Below, piece by piece: positions 1-9,690 of a stretch of DNA of 64,000 nt. The DNA is from Nitrococcus mobilis (GTDB lineage Bacteria; Pseudomonadota; Gammaproteobacteria; Nitrococcales; Nitrococcaceae), in NCBI GenBank assembly GCA_024102725.1, contig JAGFJL010000102.1, positions 1 through 64,000 of the forward strand. Reading direction: 5' to 3'. Position numbers and translations under genes: made by a program. The notes beneath the pieces are model-generated. The model ran no database searches. It had not been told where the DNA came from and saw only the letters and a list, made by a program, of their open reading frames with translations. How positions within the stretch are numbered: position 1 is the stretch's first letter; every line of letters begins with the position of its first letter.

Positions 1-20
1 CTCTTGCTGGAGGGAGCGCG

Positions 21-1199
21 ATGAGAGCGACAGAGCTGCTACAGGAGATCCGGAAGATGCGATTTGAAGAAGCGTACACGGGCTGGCAGGCACGCCGGCT
101 GACGCAGGAGGAGGCGGCTCGGCTGCTTGGAGTCCACGAGCGGACGTTCCGCCGGTATATCGACCGCTACGAGGAGGACGGGCTCGATGGGCTGATCGAC
201 AAGCGCCTGAGCCAGCTCTCCCATCGGCGCGCGCCGGTCGATGAGGTTGCTCGGCTCGAGGTGCTCTACCGCAAGCGCTACGAGGGCTGGAACGTCAAGC
301 ATTTCTACAGTTTCTACCGTCGTCGCCACGGCGGCGAGCGCAGCTACAGCTGGGTGAAGAACCGACTCCAGGCCGCCGGGCTGGTCGTTCGGGCGCCGGG
401 CCGGGGCAAGCACCGCAAGCGCCGCGAGCGCGCACCGCTGCCCGGCATGATGGTTCACCAAGACGGCAGCACCCATCAGTGGGTGGACGGGCAGTACTGG
501 GATCTCATCGTGACCATGGACGATGCCACCGGCGAGCACTACTCGATGTTCTTCGTCGAGGAGGAAGGCACCGCATCGAGCTTTCGGGGGGTGCGCGAGA
601 CCATCGCTGAGAAGGGGCTGTTCTGCTCGCTCTACACTGACCGGGGCAGTCACTACTGGTACACCCCCGAGGCGGGCGGCAAGGTCGACAAGCGCCGGCC
701 TACGCAGTTCGGCCGCGCTATGGCCCAGCTCGGCATCGAGATGATCCCGGCCTACTCCCCCGAGGCCCGGGGCCGCTCCGAGCGTGCCTTTGCCACGCAC
801 CAAGGGCGCCTGCCCCGGGAGCTCGCCGCCGAGGGCATTACGAGCATTGAGGCGGCCAACCGCTATCTCGCCGAGACCTATCAGCCCGCCTTCAACGAGG
901 AGTTCATGGTTGAGGCGCAGGAGAGCGGCTCGGCCTTTGTGCCCTTGATGGGCGTCGAAGTCGATGATGTGCTCTGCGAGCAATTTGAGCGCACCGTCGG
1001 CGCCGACAACTGTGTGGCCTTCGAGGGCCGCACGCTACAAATCCCGGCCACCGGTCAGCGTATGCACTACGTTCGGGTTAAGGTGCGCGTGCACCGCTAC
1101 GGCGACGGTTCGCTGGTGATCTTCCACGGCCCCCGGAAGTTGGCCGAATACGAGGCCGCGTCAGGGCGTGATCAACCCAGAATCCAGGCCGCGGCGTAG
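21..1199 (+). CDS. ISNCY family transposase
   Basis: DDE-type transposase of 392 residues that would cut and join the ends of its own insertion sequence. The N-terminal quarter is a helix-turn-helix region (around EEAARLLGVHERTFRRY, residues 30-50). An RNase H-fold catalytic core follows, with candidate acidic residues in HQDGSTH (about residue 148), YTDRGSHYW (about 207) and GRSERAF (about 250). The start is supported by a GGAGGG ribosome site a few bases upstream. Length and the ungapped frame suggest an intact enzyme. Family assignment rests on recalled similarity to the ISNCY/IS1202 group; a general IS481-like integrase core is the alternative. Confidence 0.85.
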   Translation: MRATELLQEIRKMRFEEAYTGWQARRLTQEEAARLLGVHERTFRRYIDRYEEDGLDGLIDKRLSQLSHRRAPVDEVARLEVLYRKRYEGWNVKHFYSFYRRRHGGERSYSWVKNRLQAAGLVVRAPGRGKHRKRRERAPLPGMMVHQDGSTHQWVDGQYWDLIVTMDDATGEHYSMFFVEEEGTASSFRGVRETIAEKGLFCSLYTDRGSHYWYTPEAGGKVDKRRPTQFGRAMAQLGIEMIPAYSPEARGRSERAFATHQGRLPRELAAEGITSIEAANRYLAETYQPAFNEEFMVEAQESGSAFVPLMGVEVDDVLCEQFERTVGADNCVAFEGRTLQIPATGQRMHYVRVKVRVHRYGDGSLVIFHGPRKLAEYEAASGRDQPRIQAAA

Positions 1200-1217
1200 G
1201 TCCGCCCGCAGCGCGCC

Positions 1218-1268
1218 GCCGTGGTTCCGGCCCCTTCGGGCTACGCCCTCCAGGGCCGGAACCACGGC
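1218..1268. repeat. Perfect 16-bp inverted repeat after the transposase gene
   Basis: Arms 1218-1233 and 1253-1268 are exact reverse complements (core CCGTGGTTCCGGCCC) with a 19-base loop. It begins 19 bases after the transposase stop. It could end transcription or shield the element, though there is no T-run after it. Confidence 0.7.
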
Positions 1269-1455
1269 CAGCACAGGCGGACAATTCATTTGCTACAAAA
1301 CCGGACAAATCTATTTGTTGCTAACAAATACAGTCTTTCCAACATAGAATGAGTCTGAAGGGCGACCCGGTTCAACGTGCCGAGGGGATCACCCGCCGCA
1401 AATGCCCGTGCCGCAGCCGTGATCGGCGAGTCCATCGAAATCCCGCCACATTTGT

Positions 1456-1905
1456 AACTCCAGTCGTTTCGACAGCCGATGTTAAGTCGATGAAGGGAGC
1501 GTCCTCGCGGGCGCCGCTTGCGAAGCTGCAGGCGTACAAGCGGCGGATGGACCGGGCCTTTCTCTGGGCTTTCTCATTCGGCAACGACTTCAACGTACGG
1601 TTCACCGAGGAGCAACAGCGCGAGGCGGTGTCGCAAGGGCACGAGGGGGCTCGGAGAGTGGCGACGAGGGAGCCGTCGTCTTGCAGCCATGCCGGGAACC
1701 GACGTGGCCACGTACACACGCGAGCGGCCGGGCATAAGCGCGTTTGCACTCGAGGACGACCTCGTCTACCATAATTTATTCCACCTCCTATGCACGCGGC
1801 CTGGACAGCCCCCTGGGGCATGTACCAGTAGTCGACCGCGCACCCCAAGGGGCGCAACGAGAGGGGCGTCCAGTGGCATCGCCACGACGAGTACAGCAAG
1901 CGGTG
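1456..1905 (+). pseudogene. Decayed DUF899 (thioredoxin-like) gene
   Basis: Pieces of a DUF899 family protein can be read in order through shifting frames. The first frame gives SRAPLAKLQAYKRRM and FLWAFSFGNDFN (about 1500-1595), matching the conserved SRAPL..KIEAYKRRMGW and FPWVSSFGSDFN blocks I recall for the family. A second frame gives RERPGISAFALEDDLVYH (1722-1775). A third gives YARGLDSPLG and later HPKGRNERGVQWHRHDEYSK (about 1790-1905), matching the family's YARGLD and LTPKGRDE..WVRHHD blocks. The N-terminal half is missing and at least two frame changes occur, so no functional protein is expected. It sits directly beside the IS right end. Confidence 0.7.
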
Positions 1906-2374
1906 AGCGGCGTCGTTTCTCGGCGTGTGAGTCGCAATGCAGTTGCCGGCACGGCCTGCGCCTCGGCCGCCACTGCAGCTACCGCTATGCCGGCCTGACG
2001 GCGACCCTCCTCTGATGCCCAACTCGTCGTGGTCCAAATCGCGGACAACTGTCTCTTCCCGTCCCACGGCGCCAGCGCCAACCGGAGTTTTGCGGGGGAG
2101 GGACATCTCTACTTTGCACAGAAAACAGAAAGGGGAGGACATTACTACACTACTTTGGGTTGACCAAGAGCTAAGGTTACTTGGGATGCCGCAGCGAAGT
2201 GCCTTCCCAATCGCCCTGACCGCGACGACCGCCGCCTCCGCCTGAGTGCGTATCCAAACCGGCCGATCGCATTCCCTCTCTCCCGCTCCTAACCCTCTGG
2301 TCTATTTCGAGCAAGCCGAGTACAAGGGCGATATGATGCGCCTCAGCAGCCTGCTTTGACCAACCGGAGAGCTC
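1906..2374. other. Non-coding stretch with an IS-end relic
   Basis: I see no convincing gene here. Two related sequences, GGACATCTCTACTTTGC (2101-2117) and GGACATTACTACACTACTTT (2137-2156), resemble the repeats at the right end of the ISNCY element at 1279-1326 and lie in the same orientation. They may be the remaining end of an older, otherwise lost copy. The rest, up to the maf start, shows nothing I recognise. Confidence 0.35.
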
Positions 2375-2953
2375 ATGCGATTGATACTCGGTTCCGCCTC
2401 GCCCTACCGCGCCGAGCTGCTGCGGCGGCTGGGATTGCCGTTCGAGCAGACACCGAGCCGGATCGACGAGACGCCCCGCTCCGGTGAAGACCCAGCCGCC
2501 TATGTCATGCGCCTGGCCATTGCCAAGGCGAAGGCGGCGGCAGCGCCGCTCGACGAGCCCGCTCTGATAATAGGCTCCGATCAAGCCGCGGTACTCGACG
2601 GTGAGATCCTCGGCAAGGCCCAAACATTTGAGCGAGCGGTCGCGCAGCTACGCCGCGCCTCGGGGCGGCGCATCGAGTTTCTCACTGGATTGGCCCTCAT
2701 CAACAATATCACCGGCGCTGTACAATCGGACATGATCCCCGCTCGGGCCTATTTTCGCCGCCTCTCCGAGACGAGCATCAAGCGCTATGTCGAATGTGAA
2801 CGTCCGCTTGATTGCGCCGGCAGCATCAAAGTCGAAGGTCTCGGAATCGTATTGTTGCAGCGGCTCGAAGGCGATGATCCCACAGCCCTGATCGGCCTAC
2901 CGCTGATCCGCCTCACTGCGATGCTCGCAGCAGAAGGCATACATCTGCCCTAG
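2375..2953 (+). CDS. Maf/YceF nucleotide pyrophosphatase
   Basis: Maf-family nucleoside triphosphate pyrophosphatase, 192 residues, the usual length. These cytoplasmic enzymes hydrolyse non-canonical or modified nucleotides; the YceF subgroup prefers m7GTP. Visible features are the opening motif LILGSASPYRAELL (residues 3-16), the substrate-side region SRIDET (27-32), the AKAKA helix and the IGSDQ motif carrying the catalytic Asp (about residue 70). The gene stands alone on the plus strand and converges on rluC. Choice of YceF over the dTTP-type YhdE is from overall similarity and is less certain than the family. Confidence 0.9.
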   Translation: MRLILGSASPYRAELLRRLGLPFEQTPSRIDETPRSGEDPAAYVMRLAIAKAKAAAAPLDEPALIIGSDQAAVLDGEILGKAQTFERAVAQLRRASGRRIEFLTGLALINNITGAVQSDMIPARAYFRRLSETSIKRYVECERPLDCAGSIKVEGLGIVLLQRLEGDDPTALIGLPLIRLTAMLAAEGIHLP

Positions 2954-3034
2954 CTGGAACGCACGGCGAGAGTGCGTATTTGCCGCGCGGTGGCTCACTT
3001 TGATCCCTTCTGAGCGTTGCCCGACTGGCATTGC

Positions 3035-3994
3035 TCATCTCGTATCTCCTTCCGCAGCGGCATTTTCGCGTAAGCACTGCAATACCGTGGCCAACTCCTC
3101 GCCGAGTGCAGCGTGCACGACCAGCTTATCCTGCCCAGGCAACGCGAAGGCCACACGGCTTGCATGCAGGAACAAGCGGCGCAAACCGAATCGGCGCAGG
3201 GTATGATTGGCCTGCGGGTCCCCATAACGCTCGTCGCCTACTACAGGATGGCCGCTGTATGCCGCATGCACCCGAATCTGATGCATCCGCCCGGTATGCA
3301 GCACCACATTGACCAGCGTCCAACCACAGTACCGCCCGATGGGACGGAACACAGTCAGGGCCCGGCGCCCTCCGCTCGATACCCGCATGGGTTGCAAAAG
3401 CCCTTGGCCTGGGCGGCGTTCAAGTGGCGCCTCTACACGCATTGCGCTCTCCAGCTTGCCCTTTAACAAAGCCAGGTAGCGCTTTTCAACCTGATTGGAA
3501 CGCATGAGCGCGTGGATTTGCTGCAGCGTCTCGCGCCGTTTGGTGATGATCAGACAACCGCTGGTATCGCGATCGAGACGGTGGGCCAAATCCAGGGAAA
3601 GGGTACCAGGACGCCGCGCGCGTATGGCTTCGATGACCCCATAGGCAAGTCCACTGCCACCATGCACGGCAAGCCCGCTTGGTTTGTCCAGGATCAGTAG
3701 CTGCTCGTTCTCATAGAGAACCGCCTGTTCGATGCGCTGGAGAATGCGCGCCGACGGTGCGCCGCCGAGTTCGCGCTCCCGTAGGCGCATCGGCGGCAAC
3801 CGCAAGCGATCACCACGGCGCAGGCGATATTCGGGCCGAACCCGCCCCCCGTTTACTCGGACTTGCCCCTGGCGCAGTAAGCGATAGAGCCGAGTTCTCG
3901 GTAAACCTTTGAGCTCCCGAAGTAGAAAATTATCCAGCCGCTGACCTTCGTATTCGCTTGCGATCTGGATGTGGCGCACTCTCGACACACGCAA
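3035..3994 (-). CDS. rluC: Ribosomal large subunit pseudouridine synthase RluC
   Basis: Isomerises specific uridines of 23S rRNA to pseudouridine (positions 955, 2504 and 2580 in E. coli). The 319-residue protein has an N-terminal S4 RNA-binding domain (YEGQRLDNFLLRELKGLPRT) and a catalytic domain with the signature HRLDRDTSG, whose second Asp is the nucleophile. RluD and other RluA-family enzymes share these domains; the LRELKG and YRLLRQGQVRVN segments and the position divergent from rne favour RluC. The start at 3994 is a TTG; in-frame GTG codons at 3988 and 3979 are alternatives. A leader of about 420 bases separates it from rne on the other strand. Confidence 0.9.
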   Translation of the reverse strand: MRVSRVRHIQIASEYEGQRLDNFLLRELKGLPRTRLYRLLRQGQVRVNGGRVRPEYRLRRGDRLRLPPMRLRERELGGAPSARILQRIEQAVLYENEQLLILDKPSGLAVHGGSGLAYGVIEAIRARRPGTLSLDLAHRLDRDTSGCLIITKRRETLQQIHALMRSNQVEKRYLALLKGKLESAMRVEAPLERRPGQGLLQPMRVSSGGRRALTVFRPIGRYCGWTLVNVVLHTGRMHQIRVHAAYSGHPVVGDERYGDPQANHTLRRFGLRRLFLHASRVAFALPGQDKLVVHAALGEELATVLQCLRENAAAEGDTR

Positions 3995-4413
3995 CTCTTC
4001 AAACCAAATTCAACAGACTACGGCATAATAGCCGTCCACGGGGCATTTGAAGCATTCTTTCAACGCTGCTAGAGTACGTTGGGAGTTTCAAAATATGCAC
4101 TCCGTGAAACGAAAACTCAGCTGGGAACGCTCGCTGCAAGACGTAGCGAAGCGGTTAACGAGCGCCAAGTTTTTCCCAAGGTTTATTATTCAGGCATCAC
4201 GCCTATCCATATGCGCCCAATCGGCTGCGCCCACCCGGGCCCTCGTCTTTGATCACCGCATGGCGGGCATGCTTGTCTCGCAACTGATCCCCGTGACCCA
4301 CGGATTGTTGACCGAGCAGGCCGCGCCGTTGCCGCTCACCTATCAGGGTCGGAGCGCCGGCACCCCGCGTGGTACGACGAGCATTCAGGTCGAGCGCTGG
4401 AGAAAAGGACCCA
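3995..4413. promoter_or_regulatory. Divergent rluC/rne intergenic region, probable rne leader
   Basis: 419 bases without a convincing gene. In E. coli the long rne 5' leader folds and mediates autoregulation by RNase E, so a long leader here is expected. A dyad GTTTCA-N14-TGAAAC (4085-4110) is visible. I could not fix a promoter by eye. Confidence 0.4.
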
Positions 4414-7149
4414 ATGAAGAGGATGTTAATCAATGCAACCCAGCCCGAAGAGCTGCGTGTTGCGCTAGTGGATGGCCAGTCACTCTACGACCTAGACATT
4501 GAGACACCCGCACGGGAGCGAAAAAAGGCCAACATCTACAAAGGCAAAATAACGCGTGTTGAGCCAAGTTTGGAGGCCGCCTTCGTCCAGTATGGCGCCG
4601 AACGGCACGGTTTTCTTCCCTTCAAAGAAATCGCGCGTGGTTACTTCCAGACCGAAGAAGACGCCGATCTGACCAAGGTCAGCATCAAGGAGGCCATCCG
4701 AGAAGGGCAAGAGCTTGTCGTTCAGGTCGACAAAGAGGAGCGCGGTAATAAAGATGCAGCGCTCACCACATTCTTCAGCTTGGCTGGGCGCTATCTTGTA
4801 CTGATGCCGAATAATCCACGGGCCGGCGGCGTTTCCCGGCGCATCGAGGGGCAGGATCGCAATGAGGTCCGCGATGCGCTGCGCTCGCTGGATGTGCCTG
4901 AGGGCATGGGACTGATCGTGCGCACCGCGGGCGTTGGACGCAGCGTTGAGGAACTGCAATGGGATCTGGACTATCTGTTGAACCTCTGGGCGAGTATCCA
5001 GAAAGCCGCGGCCGAACGAAGTGCACCGCTGCTTATCTATCAGGAAAGCAACGTCATCATCCGGGCGTTGCGTGACTACCTGCGCAACGATATTGCCGAA
5101 ATTCTGGTCGACGATCCCGAGGTGTACGAACAGGCAAAAGGCTTCATTCAACAGGTAATGCCCCACAATCTGGCCAAGCTCAAGCTCTACCAGGACAACG
5201 TCCCGTTGTTTACCCGCTATCAGCTCGAGAGCCAGATCGAATCGGCCTTCCAACGCGAAATCCGCCTTCCGAGCGGGGGTGCCATCGTCATCGATCGCAC
5301 CGAAGCGTTGATCTCGATCGACATCAACTCCTCACGTGCCACCAAAGGCGCAGATATCGAAGAAACCGCGCTGCAAACCAACAACGAGGCAGCCGACGAA
5401 ATTGCCCGGCAACTCCGCCTGCGGGATTTGGGCGGCCTCATCGTGGTCGATTTCATCGATATGGGCGCCAATCGCAACCAGCGTGAAGTTGAAAATCGGT
5501 TACGCGAAGCCGTCAAGATGGACCGGGCGCGGGTCCAAGTCGGCCGCATCTCCCGCTTCGGATTGCTCGAGATGTCACGCCAACGGCTGCATACTTCGCT
5601 TGGCGAATCCAGCCAGGAGGTATGCTCCCGCTGTGGTGGGCGTGGCACCGTGCGCGGAGTTGAATCACTGGCGCTGTCGATTCTACGCATCATCGAAGAA
5701 GAAGCGATGAAGGAGAAAACGCACAAGGTATTGGCACAACTGCCCATCGAAGTGGCTGCTTTCCTCCTCAACGAAAAACGCTCCGTGTTATCAGCCACAG
5801 AGCAACGCAACGATGTCGAAATCACGCTGATCCCCAATAAAACGTTGGAAACCCCCCACTATGAAATCCAGCGAATTCGCATGGACGACCGCGCAGTCGA
5901 AGGTTCCAGCTACCGACTGGTAGCCAAGACACCACAGGGTAAGCTCGCCGAGCAACTGGTGGTTGCAGGTACCCAAAAACCGCGTCTGGAGGAGCCGGTA
6001 GTAAAGCCTTTGAAGCCGCTGACCCCCGCACCGCTGCCGTTGCAGATGAAAAACTCGACGCTGCACGACCCCATCCCTATGAGTAAAGGGCTCAGCAGCT
6101 TTTTTGGCTGGCTGCGAAAATTAGTATCGGGCAGCGAACACGGCTCGGGGCTAGAGATGGCTGCGGACCGTGATAATGAGCATACCCGCACTCAGAACTC
6201 GCGTGGCGGTAATGCGCGCAGCGACGATGCAACCCAAAGGCGCGCGCTAGCCGATAATTCTCAAGCCATAACGACGGCAGACCAAGAAGCGATCTCGGTT
6301 GAGGGCAAAACCGAGTCAAACGAGGATGACCAAACGCACGGCAGCAGTCGACGGACCAACCGCCGTGGCCGTCGCGGCGGGCGCCGGCGCCGGCGTAGCA
6401 GTGACAAAAGCCAGCCGCCAGGCACACTGCCGGAGGCTATTCCCGGAGAAGCAACAACCCAAGCACCTCCCCTGCCCGGGGCCGAACACGAGTCGGCGCA
6501 ACCTGAACCCGACTCGACACCGGACAGCCCTGTGGAACCACCCCCGGCTACACCAGCGTACGCCAGTTCCTCCAAGACCGACGTGGTAGATGCTACTGAG
6601 AGTAGCATAGGTGGCGATCCACGCCGCTGGCCCGGTCGACCACGGATTCCCCGTGGTGAGGCAGCTACAGAGCAAAATATCGCCACGCCACAAATGGCGC
6701 TACAGCCAGAATTAGAGCATACAAGCCCAGTCGCGCCCTGCGGAGAAGCGGCAAGCGACACCGCTGCCGCGGCGAAGCCGGAGGTACCAGCCCTGACTGC
6801 ACCGACATCATCGACCCCCGTCGAACCGGCGCAAATTCGGGGGCAGCAAACGGGCGACCCGCCCGCTCGAGAGGATGACTCGGCCAAGCTACCGGTAGCG
6901 TTAGAGCCAGACGGCGGCAAGCTGGAGTCGACGGATAAGGCGAGCACTGCTGCGGCACCAGCAAAACCAAAGACGCGCAAAGCCGCGGCTAATAGCAACA
7001 GCAAGAAAGCACCCAGTCGCACCCGGCGAAGTAAGGAGCCGCAAACACGGCGCCGTAAACGAGCCAGCCCGGAAAGCGAGGGAGAGACGGACTCCGAATC
7101 AGATGGGGGACGGGCCGTGGCCAGCGGCGACGAATCCCTGACTCGTTGA
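4414..7149 (+). CDS. rne: Ribonuclease E
   Basis: Essential endoribonuclease that starts mRNA decay, matures rRNA and tRNA and scaffolds the degradosome at the inner membrane. The 911-residue protein has the catalytic N-terminal half: the start [19 protein letters not shown], an S1 domain (about residues 35-120, [19 protein letters not shown]), the DNase I-like catalytic part with [11 protein letters not shown] and VVDFIDMG carrying the metal-binding Asp residues, and the Zn-link CSRCGG (Cys 405 and 408). The C-terminal half is low-complexity, with Arg-rich patches such as [14 protein letters not shown], as in degradosome scaffolds. I chose ATG 4414 because homologues begin MKRMLINAT; the frame is open from 4369. 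Confidence 0.97.
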   Translation: MKRMLINATQPEELRVALVDGQSLYDLDIETPARERKKANIYKGKITRVEPSLEAAFVQYGAERHGFLPFKEIARGYFQTEEDADLTKVSIKEAIREGQELVVQVDKEERGNKDAALTTFFSLAGRYLVLMPNNPRAGGVSRRIEGQDRNEVRDALRSLDVPEGMGLIVRTAGVGRSVEELQWDLDYLLNLWASIQKAAAERSAPLLIYQESNVIIRALRDYLRNDIAEILVDDPEVYEQAKGFIQQVMPHNLAKLKLYQDNVPLFTRYQLESQIESAFQREIRLPSGGAIVIDRTEALISIDINSSRATKGADIEETALQTNNEAADEIARQLRLRDLGGLIVVDFIDMGANRNQREVENRLREAVKMDRARVQVGRISRFGLLEMSRQRLHTSLGESSQEVCSRCGGRGTVRGVESLALSILRIIEEEAMKEKTHKVLAQLPIEVAAFLLNEKRSVLSATEQRNDVEITLIPNKTLETPHYEIQRIRMDDRAVEGSSYRLVAKTPQGKLAEQLVVAGTQKPRLEEPVVKPLKPLTPAPLPLQMKNSTLHDPIPMSKGLSSFFGWLRKLVSGSEHGSGLEMAADRDNEHTRTQNSRGGNARSDDATQRRALADNSQAITTADQEAISVEGKTESNEDDQTHGSSRRTNRRGRRGGRRRRRSSDKSQPPGTLPEAIPGEATTQAPPLPGAEHESAQPEPDSTPDSPVEPPPATPAYASSSKTDVVDATESSIGGDPRRWPGRPRIPRGEAATEQNIATPQMALQPELEHTSPVAPCGEAASDTAAAAKPEVPALTAPTSSTPVEPAQIRGQQTGDPPAREDDSAKLPVALEPDGGKLESTDKASTAAAPAKPKTRKAAANSNSKKAPSRTRRSKEPQTRRRKRASPESEGETDSESDGGRAVASGDESLTR

Positions 7150-7299
7150 GATCGACCGGATGCGCGCGGCGACGGCAATGAATGGCAGCTCGCCTATTCG
7201 CGCTGTGCTCGCCCCTGTCCCAAACCATGGCACGGGGATCGATGTAGTAACCGACGCACCTCGCACGGTCGCGCTGGGCCGGTCGATCAGCACCTGTTC

Positions 7300-7324
7300 G
7301 GAAAGGGTTCTTGTAACCCTTTCC
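7300..7324. terminator. Hairpin between convergent rne and ptp
   Basis: Perfect 10-bp inverted repeat GGAAAGGGTT/AACCCTTTCC with a 5-base loop, in the 204-base gap between two converging genes. No long T-run follows on either strand, so termination is inferred from position. Confidence 0.45.
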
Positions 7325-7353
7325 ACAATCGCCGCAACAAAGGTCGACAAACA

Positions 7354-7830
7354 CTAAATATGATGTCGATCACGGATTGCCTGAAGCAATCCCCGAGCGG
7401 CCTCATCCACCAGATCAAGGACATACTCGAAACCATCACGGCTTCCAAAGTAAGGATCCGGGACTTCGTATTCCACACGCGCAGGCGCAAATTCCAACAA
7501 ACTGTGGATACGTTCATGGCACTCGGCAGGCGCCTTCGCCTGCAGCCAGGCCAGATTGCTGCGGTCCATGGCGAGAATCCAGTCGAACGCATTGAAGTCG
7601 AATTCGTCGACCGCTCTTGCGCGTAAGTCACTGATGTCAATACCGCGCCGCGCCGCGGCCTCCGTGGCCCGCAGATCAGGCGGGCGTCCCACATGAAAAT
7701 CGTGCGTTCCCGCCGAATCCGTTTCGATCAACTGCGCCAGGCCCTCGGCCTTGACAAGATTACGAAAAATCCCCTCTGCCGTGGGCGAGCGGCAAATGTT
7801 GCCCATACAAACGAACAATACGCGAATCAT
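7354..7830 (-). CDS. Low molecular weight protein-tyrosine phosphatase
   Basis: Cytoplasmic tyrosine phosphatase of the Wzb/Ptp type, 158 residues. The phosphate-binding loop CMGNICRS (residues 8-15) gives the C-X5-R-S signature with the nucleophilic Cys at residue 8. The general acid is in VPDPYFG (about residue 120). In this gene order such phosphatases often follow kdsB; they can act on bacterial tyrosine kinases that control polysaccharide export, though no kinase is in the window. It is the last gene of the minus-strand envelope block, 76 bases after kdsB. Confidence 0.92.
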   Translation of the reverse strand: MIRVLFVCMGNICRSPTAEGIFRNLVKAEGLAQLIETDSAGTHDFHVGRPPDLRATEAAARRGIDISDLRARAVDEFDFNAFDWILAMDRSNLAWLQAKAPAECHERIHSLLEFAPARVEYEVPDPYFGSRDGFEYVLDLVDEAARGLLQAIRDRHHI

Positions 7831-7906
7831 GCTTCCCGATCTCCGGGATCGATGAATGGATTATGGACCACTGTGGCACCGTGTACTAAACGTGACGATT
7901 GCACGA

Positions 7907-8677
7907 TCAATGGGACAGGCCGCTCAGTTGGCGCTCGGCAAACGATAGATCCGCTTCTGTATCCACGCCCGGCCCGGACGGTTCCCACGCATCCTCCACT
8001 TGGATCGACTCCCCATGCCAGAGCATCTTGAGCTGCTCGAGTTGTTCGTGTTGTGCCAACTCACAGGGAGACAGACTCTGATAGCGACGTAGAAAAGCCG
8101 CGCGGTAAGCATAAATCCCCAGATGACGTCGATACATACCGGTTTTTGCCAGCACGCTGGGCGCGTGGCTACAGGCCTCGCGATCCCAGGGAATTGGCGC
8201 ACGAGAGAAATACAGTGCGCGCCGATCGGCGGCCACGACCACCTTGACCACATGGGGGCTGACAAGCTCTGCCGGATCATGAAGGGGAGTGGCCAATGTC
8301 GCGATCGCCACGCCAGGACACCGATCGAGGACCTCGGCTACCTGCTGTAACAGTCGCGGCGGCATCAACGGCTCATCGCCTTGGAGATTAACCACGATGG
8401 TCTCATCGGGAAACCGCTCACGACACACCACCTCGGCTAAGCGATCGGTGCCGGTAGCGTGCGCCGGATCGGTCATCAACGCCTCGGCCCCAAAGGCCTG
8501 GCAGGTCGCGACAATACGCCGATCGTCGGTCGCCACTAGAATGCGTGCCGCACCGCTTGCAACGGCACGCCGATATACATGCTCAATCATCGGCCGACCG
8601 GCGAGCGAGCGCAACGGTTTGCCGGGCAGCCGCGTGGAACCGTAGCGAGCAGGTATGATTACAATAAACTCGGTCAC
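7907..8677 (-). CDS. kdsB: 3-deoxy-manno-octulosonate cytidylyltransferase KdsB
   Basis: Activates Kdo with CTP to give CMP-Kdo, the donor for the inner core of lipopolysaccharide. The 256-residue protein shows the nucleotide-binding start IIPARYGSTRLPGKPL, the VATDD motif, NLQGDEPLMP and GIYAYR, all characteristic of KdsB. The start is a GTG at 8677 that overlaps the stop codon of lpxK (GTGA), so the two genes are likely translationally coupled. It lies in the operon-like run that makes and exports lipid A. Confidence 0.96.
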   Translation of the reverse strand: MTEFIVIIPARYGSTRLPGKPLRSLAGRPMIEHVYRRAVASGAARILVATDDRRIVATCQAFGAEALMTDPAHATGTDRLAEVVCRERFPDETIVVNLQGDEPLMPPRLLQQVAEVLDRCPGVAIATLATPLHDPAELVSPHVVKVVVAADRRALYFSRAPIPWDREACSHAPSVLAKTGMYRRHLGIYAYRAAFLRRYQSLSPCELAQHEQLEQLKMLWHGESIQVEDAWEPSGPGVDTEADLSFAERQLSGLSH

Positions 8678-9675
8678 GGTCGATTACCGGCTGTTCGTGG
8701 AAGAAAGCGTAGAAGCAGGGAATCCAAAGCATTCTGCGTCCGGCCATCCGGCTGCGCGGCCACCGGCAGGTACCACAAGCCATCCACGGCCATTCGCCGA
8801 CACTTAACCGCATCCTTTTCGGTCATTATGATCGGCAGAGGTTCGGCATATTGCAGGTCTTTCAGCCGAAACGCATGATGGTCCGGAAACGGCTGTGGTA
8901 CGACACGATAGCCCAGCGTCTGCAGGAGGCGGAAAAAACGCTCGGGGTGACCGATGCCGGTTACCGCCCGAATACGCGAGCCGGTCACGGGGGGCACAAC
9001 CGAGGGTGAGTCACACCCGAGCGCAACAAGTCGACCCGGCACCAAGTGAAAGATATATCCCGCACCATCTACGGCACCGCCGTTACCCACCACAAGATCG
9101 ACTCGCCGCAGGCGCGACAACGGTTCACGCAACGGCCCGGCAGGAAAACAGCGTGCGTTTCCCACCCCCCGCTCAGCATCGAACACCGCGATCTCGGCAT
9201 CACGTTTTAGGCGATAATGTTGTAGCCCGTCATCGCTGATGACAAAATCACAGCGCCCATCCCTGACAAGACATTCCGCCGCCGCCACCCGGTCTGCAGC
9301 CACGGCCACCGGTGCTCCTGTGCGCGCGGCAATCAGCACCGGCTCATCCCCCAGATACACCGGATCGTCACCCGCCTTTACTAGTCTGGGTTTGCCGCCC
9401 GAACAGCCGCCATAACCTCGAGACACTACGCCTGGTCGCCAACCGCTGGCGCGCAGCCGCTCCACGAGCCAGATGACCAGCGGCGTCTTACCGCTGCCAC
9501 CGACGAACAGATTCCCGACCACGATCACCGGCGCTCTGATCCGGTAACTTCGCAGCCAGCCACGACGATAGGCGGACGCACGCACTTGAACCGCACCGCT
9601 GAAACAGGCCGCCAGCGGCTGCAAAACGCGAGCCGGCCACCCCTGCTCGAGCCAGAACTGGGGCAGATCCGGCAT
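8674..9675 (-). CDS. lpxK: Tetraacyldisaccharide 4'-kinase LpxK
   Basis: Phosphorylates the 4' position of the disaccharide precursor to form lipid IVA, at the inner face of the inner membrane. It is 333 residues, the normal length. Visible marks are an N-terminal hydrophobic helix region, VVGNLFVGGSGKTPLVIWL with the Walker-A-like P-loop (GGSGKT), RGYGG and DDGLQHY. It follows msbA by 15 bases and overlaps kdsB by 4, a typical msbA-lpxK-kdsB order. Confidence 0.96.
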   Translation of the reverse strand: MPDLPQFWLEQGWPARVLQPLAACFSGAVQVRASAYRRGWLRSYRIRAPVIVVGNLFVGGSGKTPLVIWLVERLRASGWRPGVVSRGYGGCSGGKPRLVKAGDDPVYLGDEPVLIAARTGAPVAVAADRVAAAECLVRDGRCDFVISDDGLQHYRLKRDAEIAVFDAERGVGNARCFPAGPLREPLSRLRRVDLVVGNGGAVDGAGYIFHLVPGRLVALGCDSPSVVPPVTGSRIRAVTGIGHPERFFRLLQTLGYRVVPQPFPDHHAFRLKDLQYAEPLPIIMTEKDAVKCRRMAVDGLWYLPVAAQPDGRTQNALDSLLLRFLPRTAGNRP

Positions 9676-9690
9676 GGTCGCTTCGATGGC

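Larger units (their letters stand above)
1..1326 (+). mobile_element. ISNCY-type insertion sequence, left end outside the window
   Basis: The element holds one transposase gene (21-1199), a strong hairpin just after it (1218-1268) and a right-end region with two related repeats, each starting GGACAA (1279-1297 and 1303-1326, both continuing ATTTG..GCTA). Tandem copies of a transposase-binding motif at an IS end are usual, so I place the right end near 1326. The left inverted repeat should lie before base 1 and is not visible, so completeness and target-site duplication cannot be judged. Confidence 0.6.

Noticed and set aside
39-983. 314-codon frame on the minus strand
   Set aside because: Shadow of the transposase gene; no motif, and the plus-strand frame has clear DDE features.
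1372-2142. 256-codon minus-strand frame
   Set aside because: Antisense to the DUF899 relic, with no recognisable domain.
6261-7178. 305-codon minus-strand frame
   Set aside because: Shadow of the low-complexity C-terminal half of rne.
7339-7345. A TGTCGA on the minus strand near ptp as another ECF42 site
   Set aside because: No CGTC at 17 bases and it precedes no suitable gene start.
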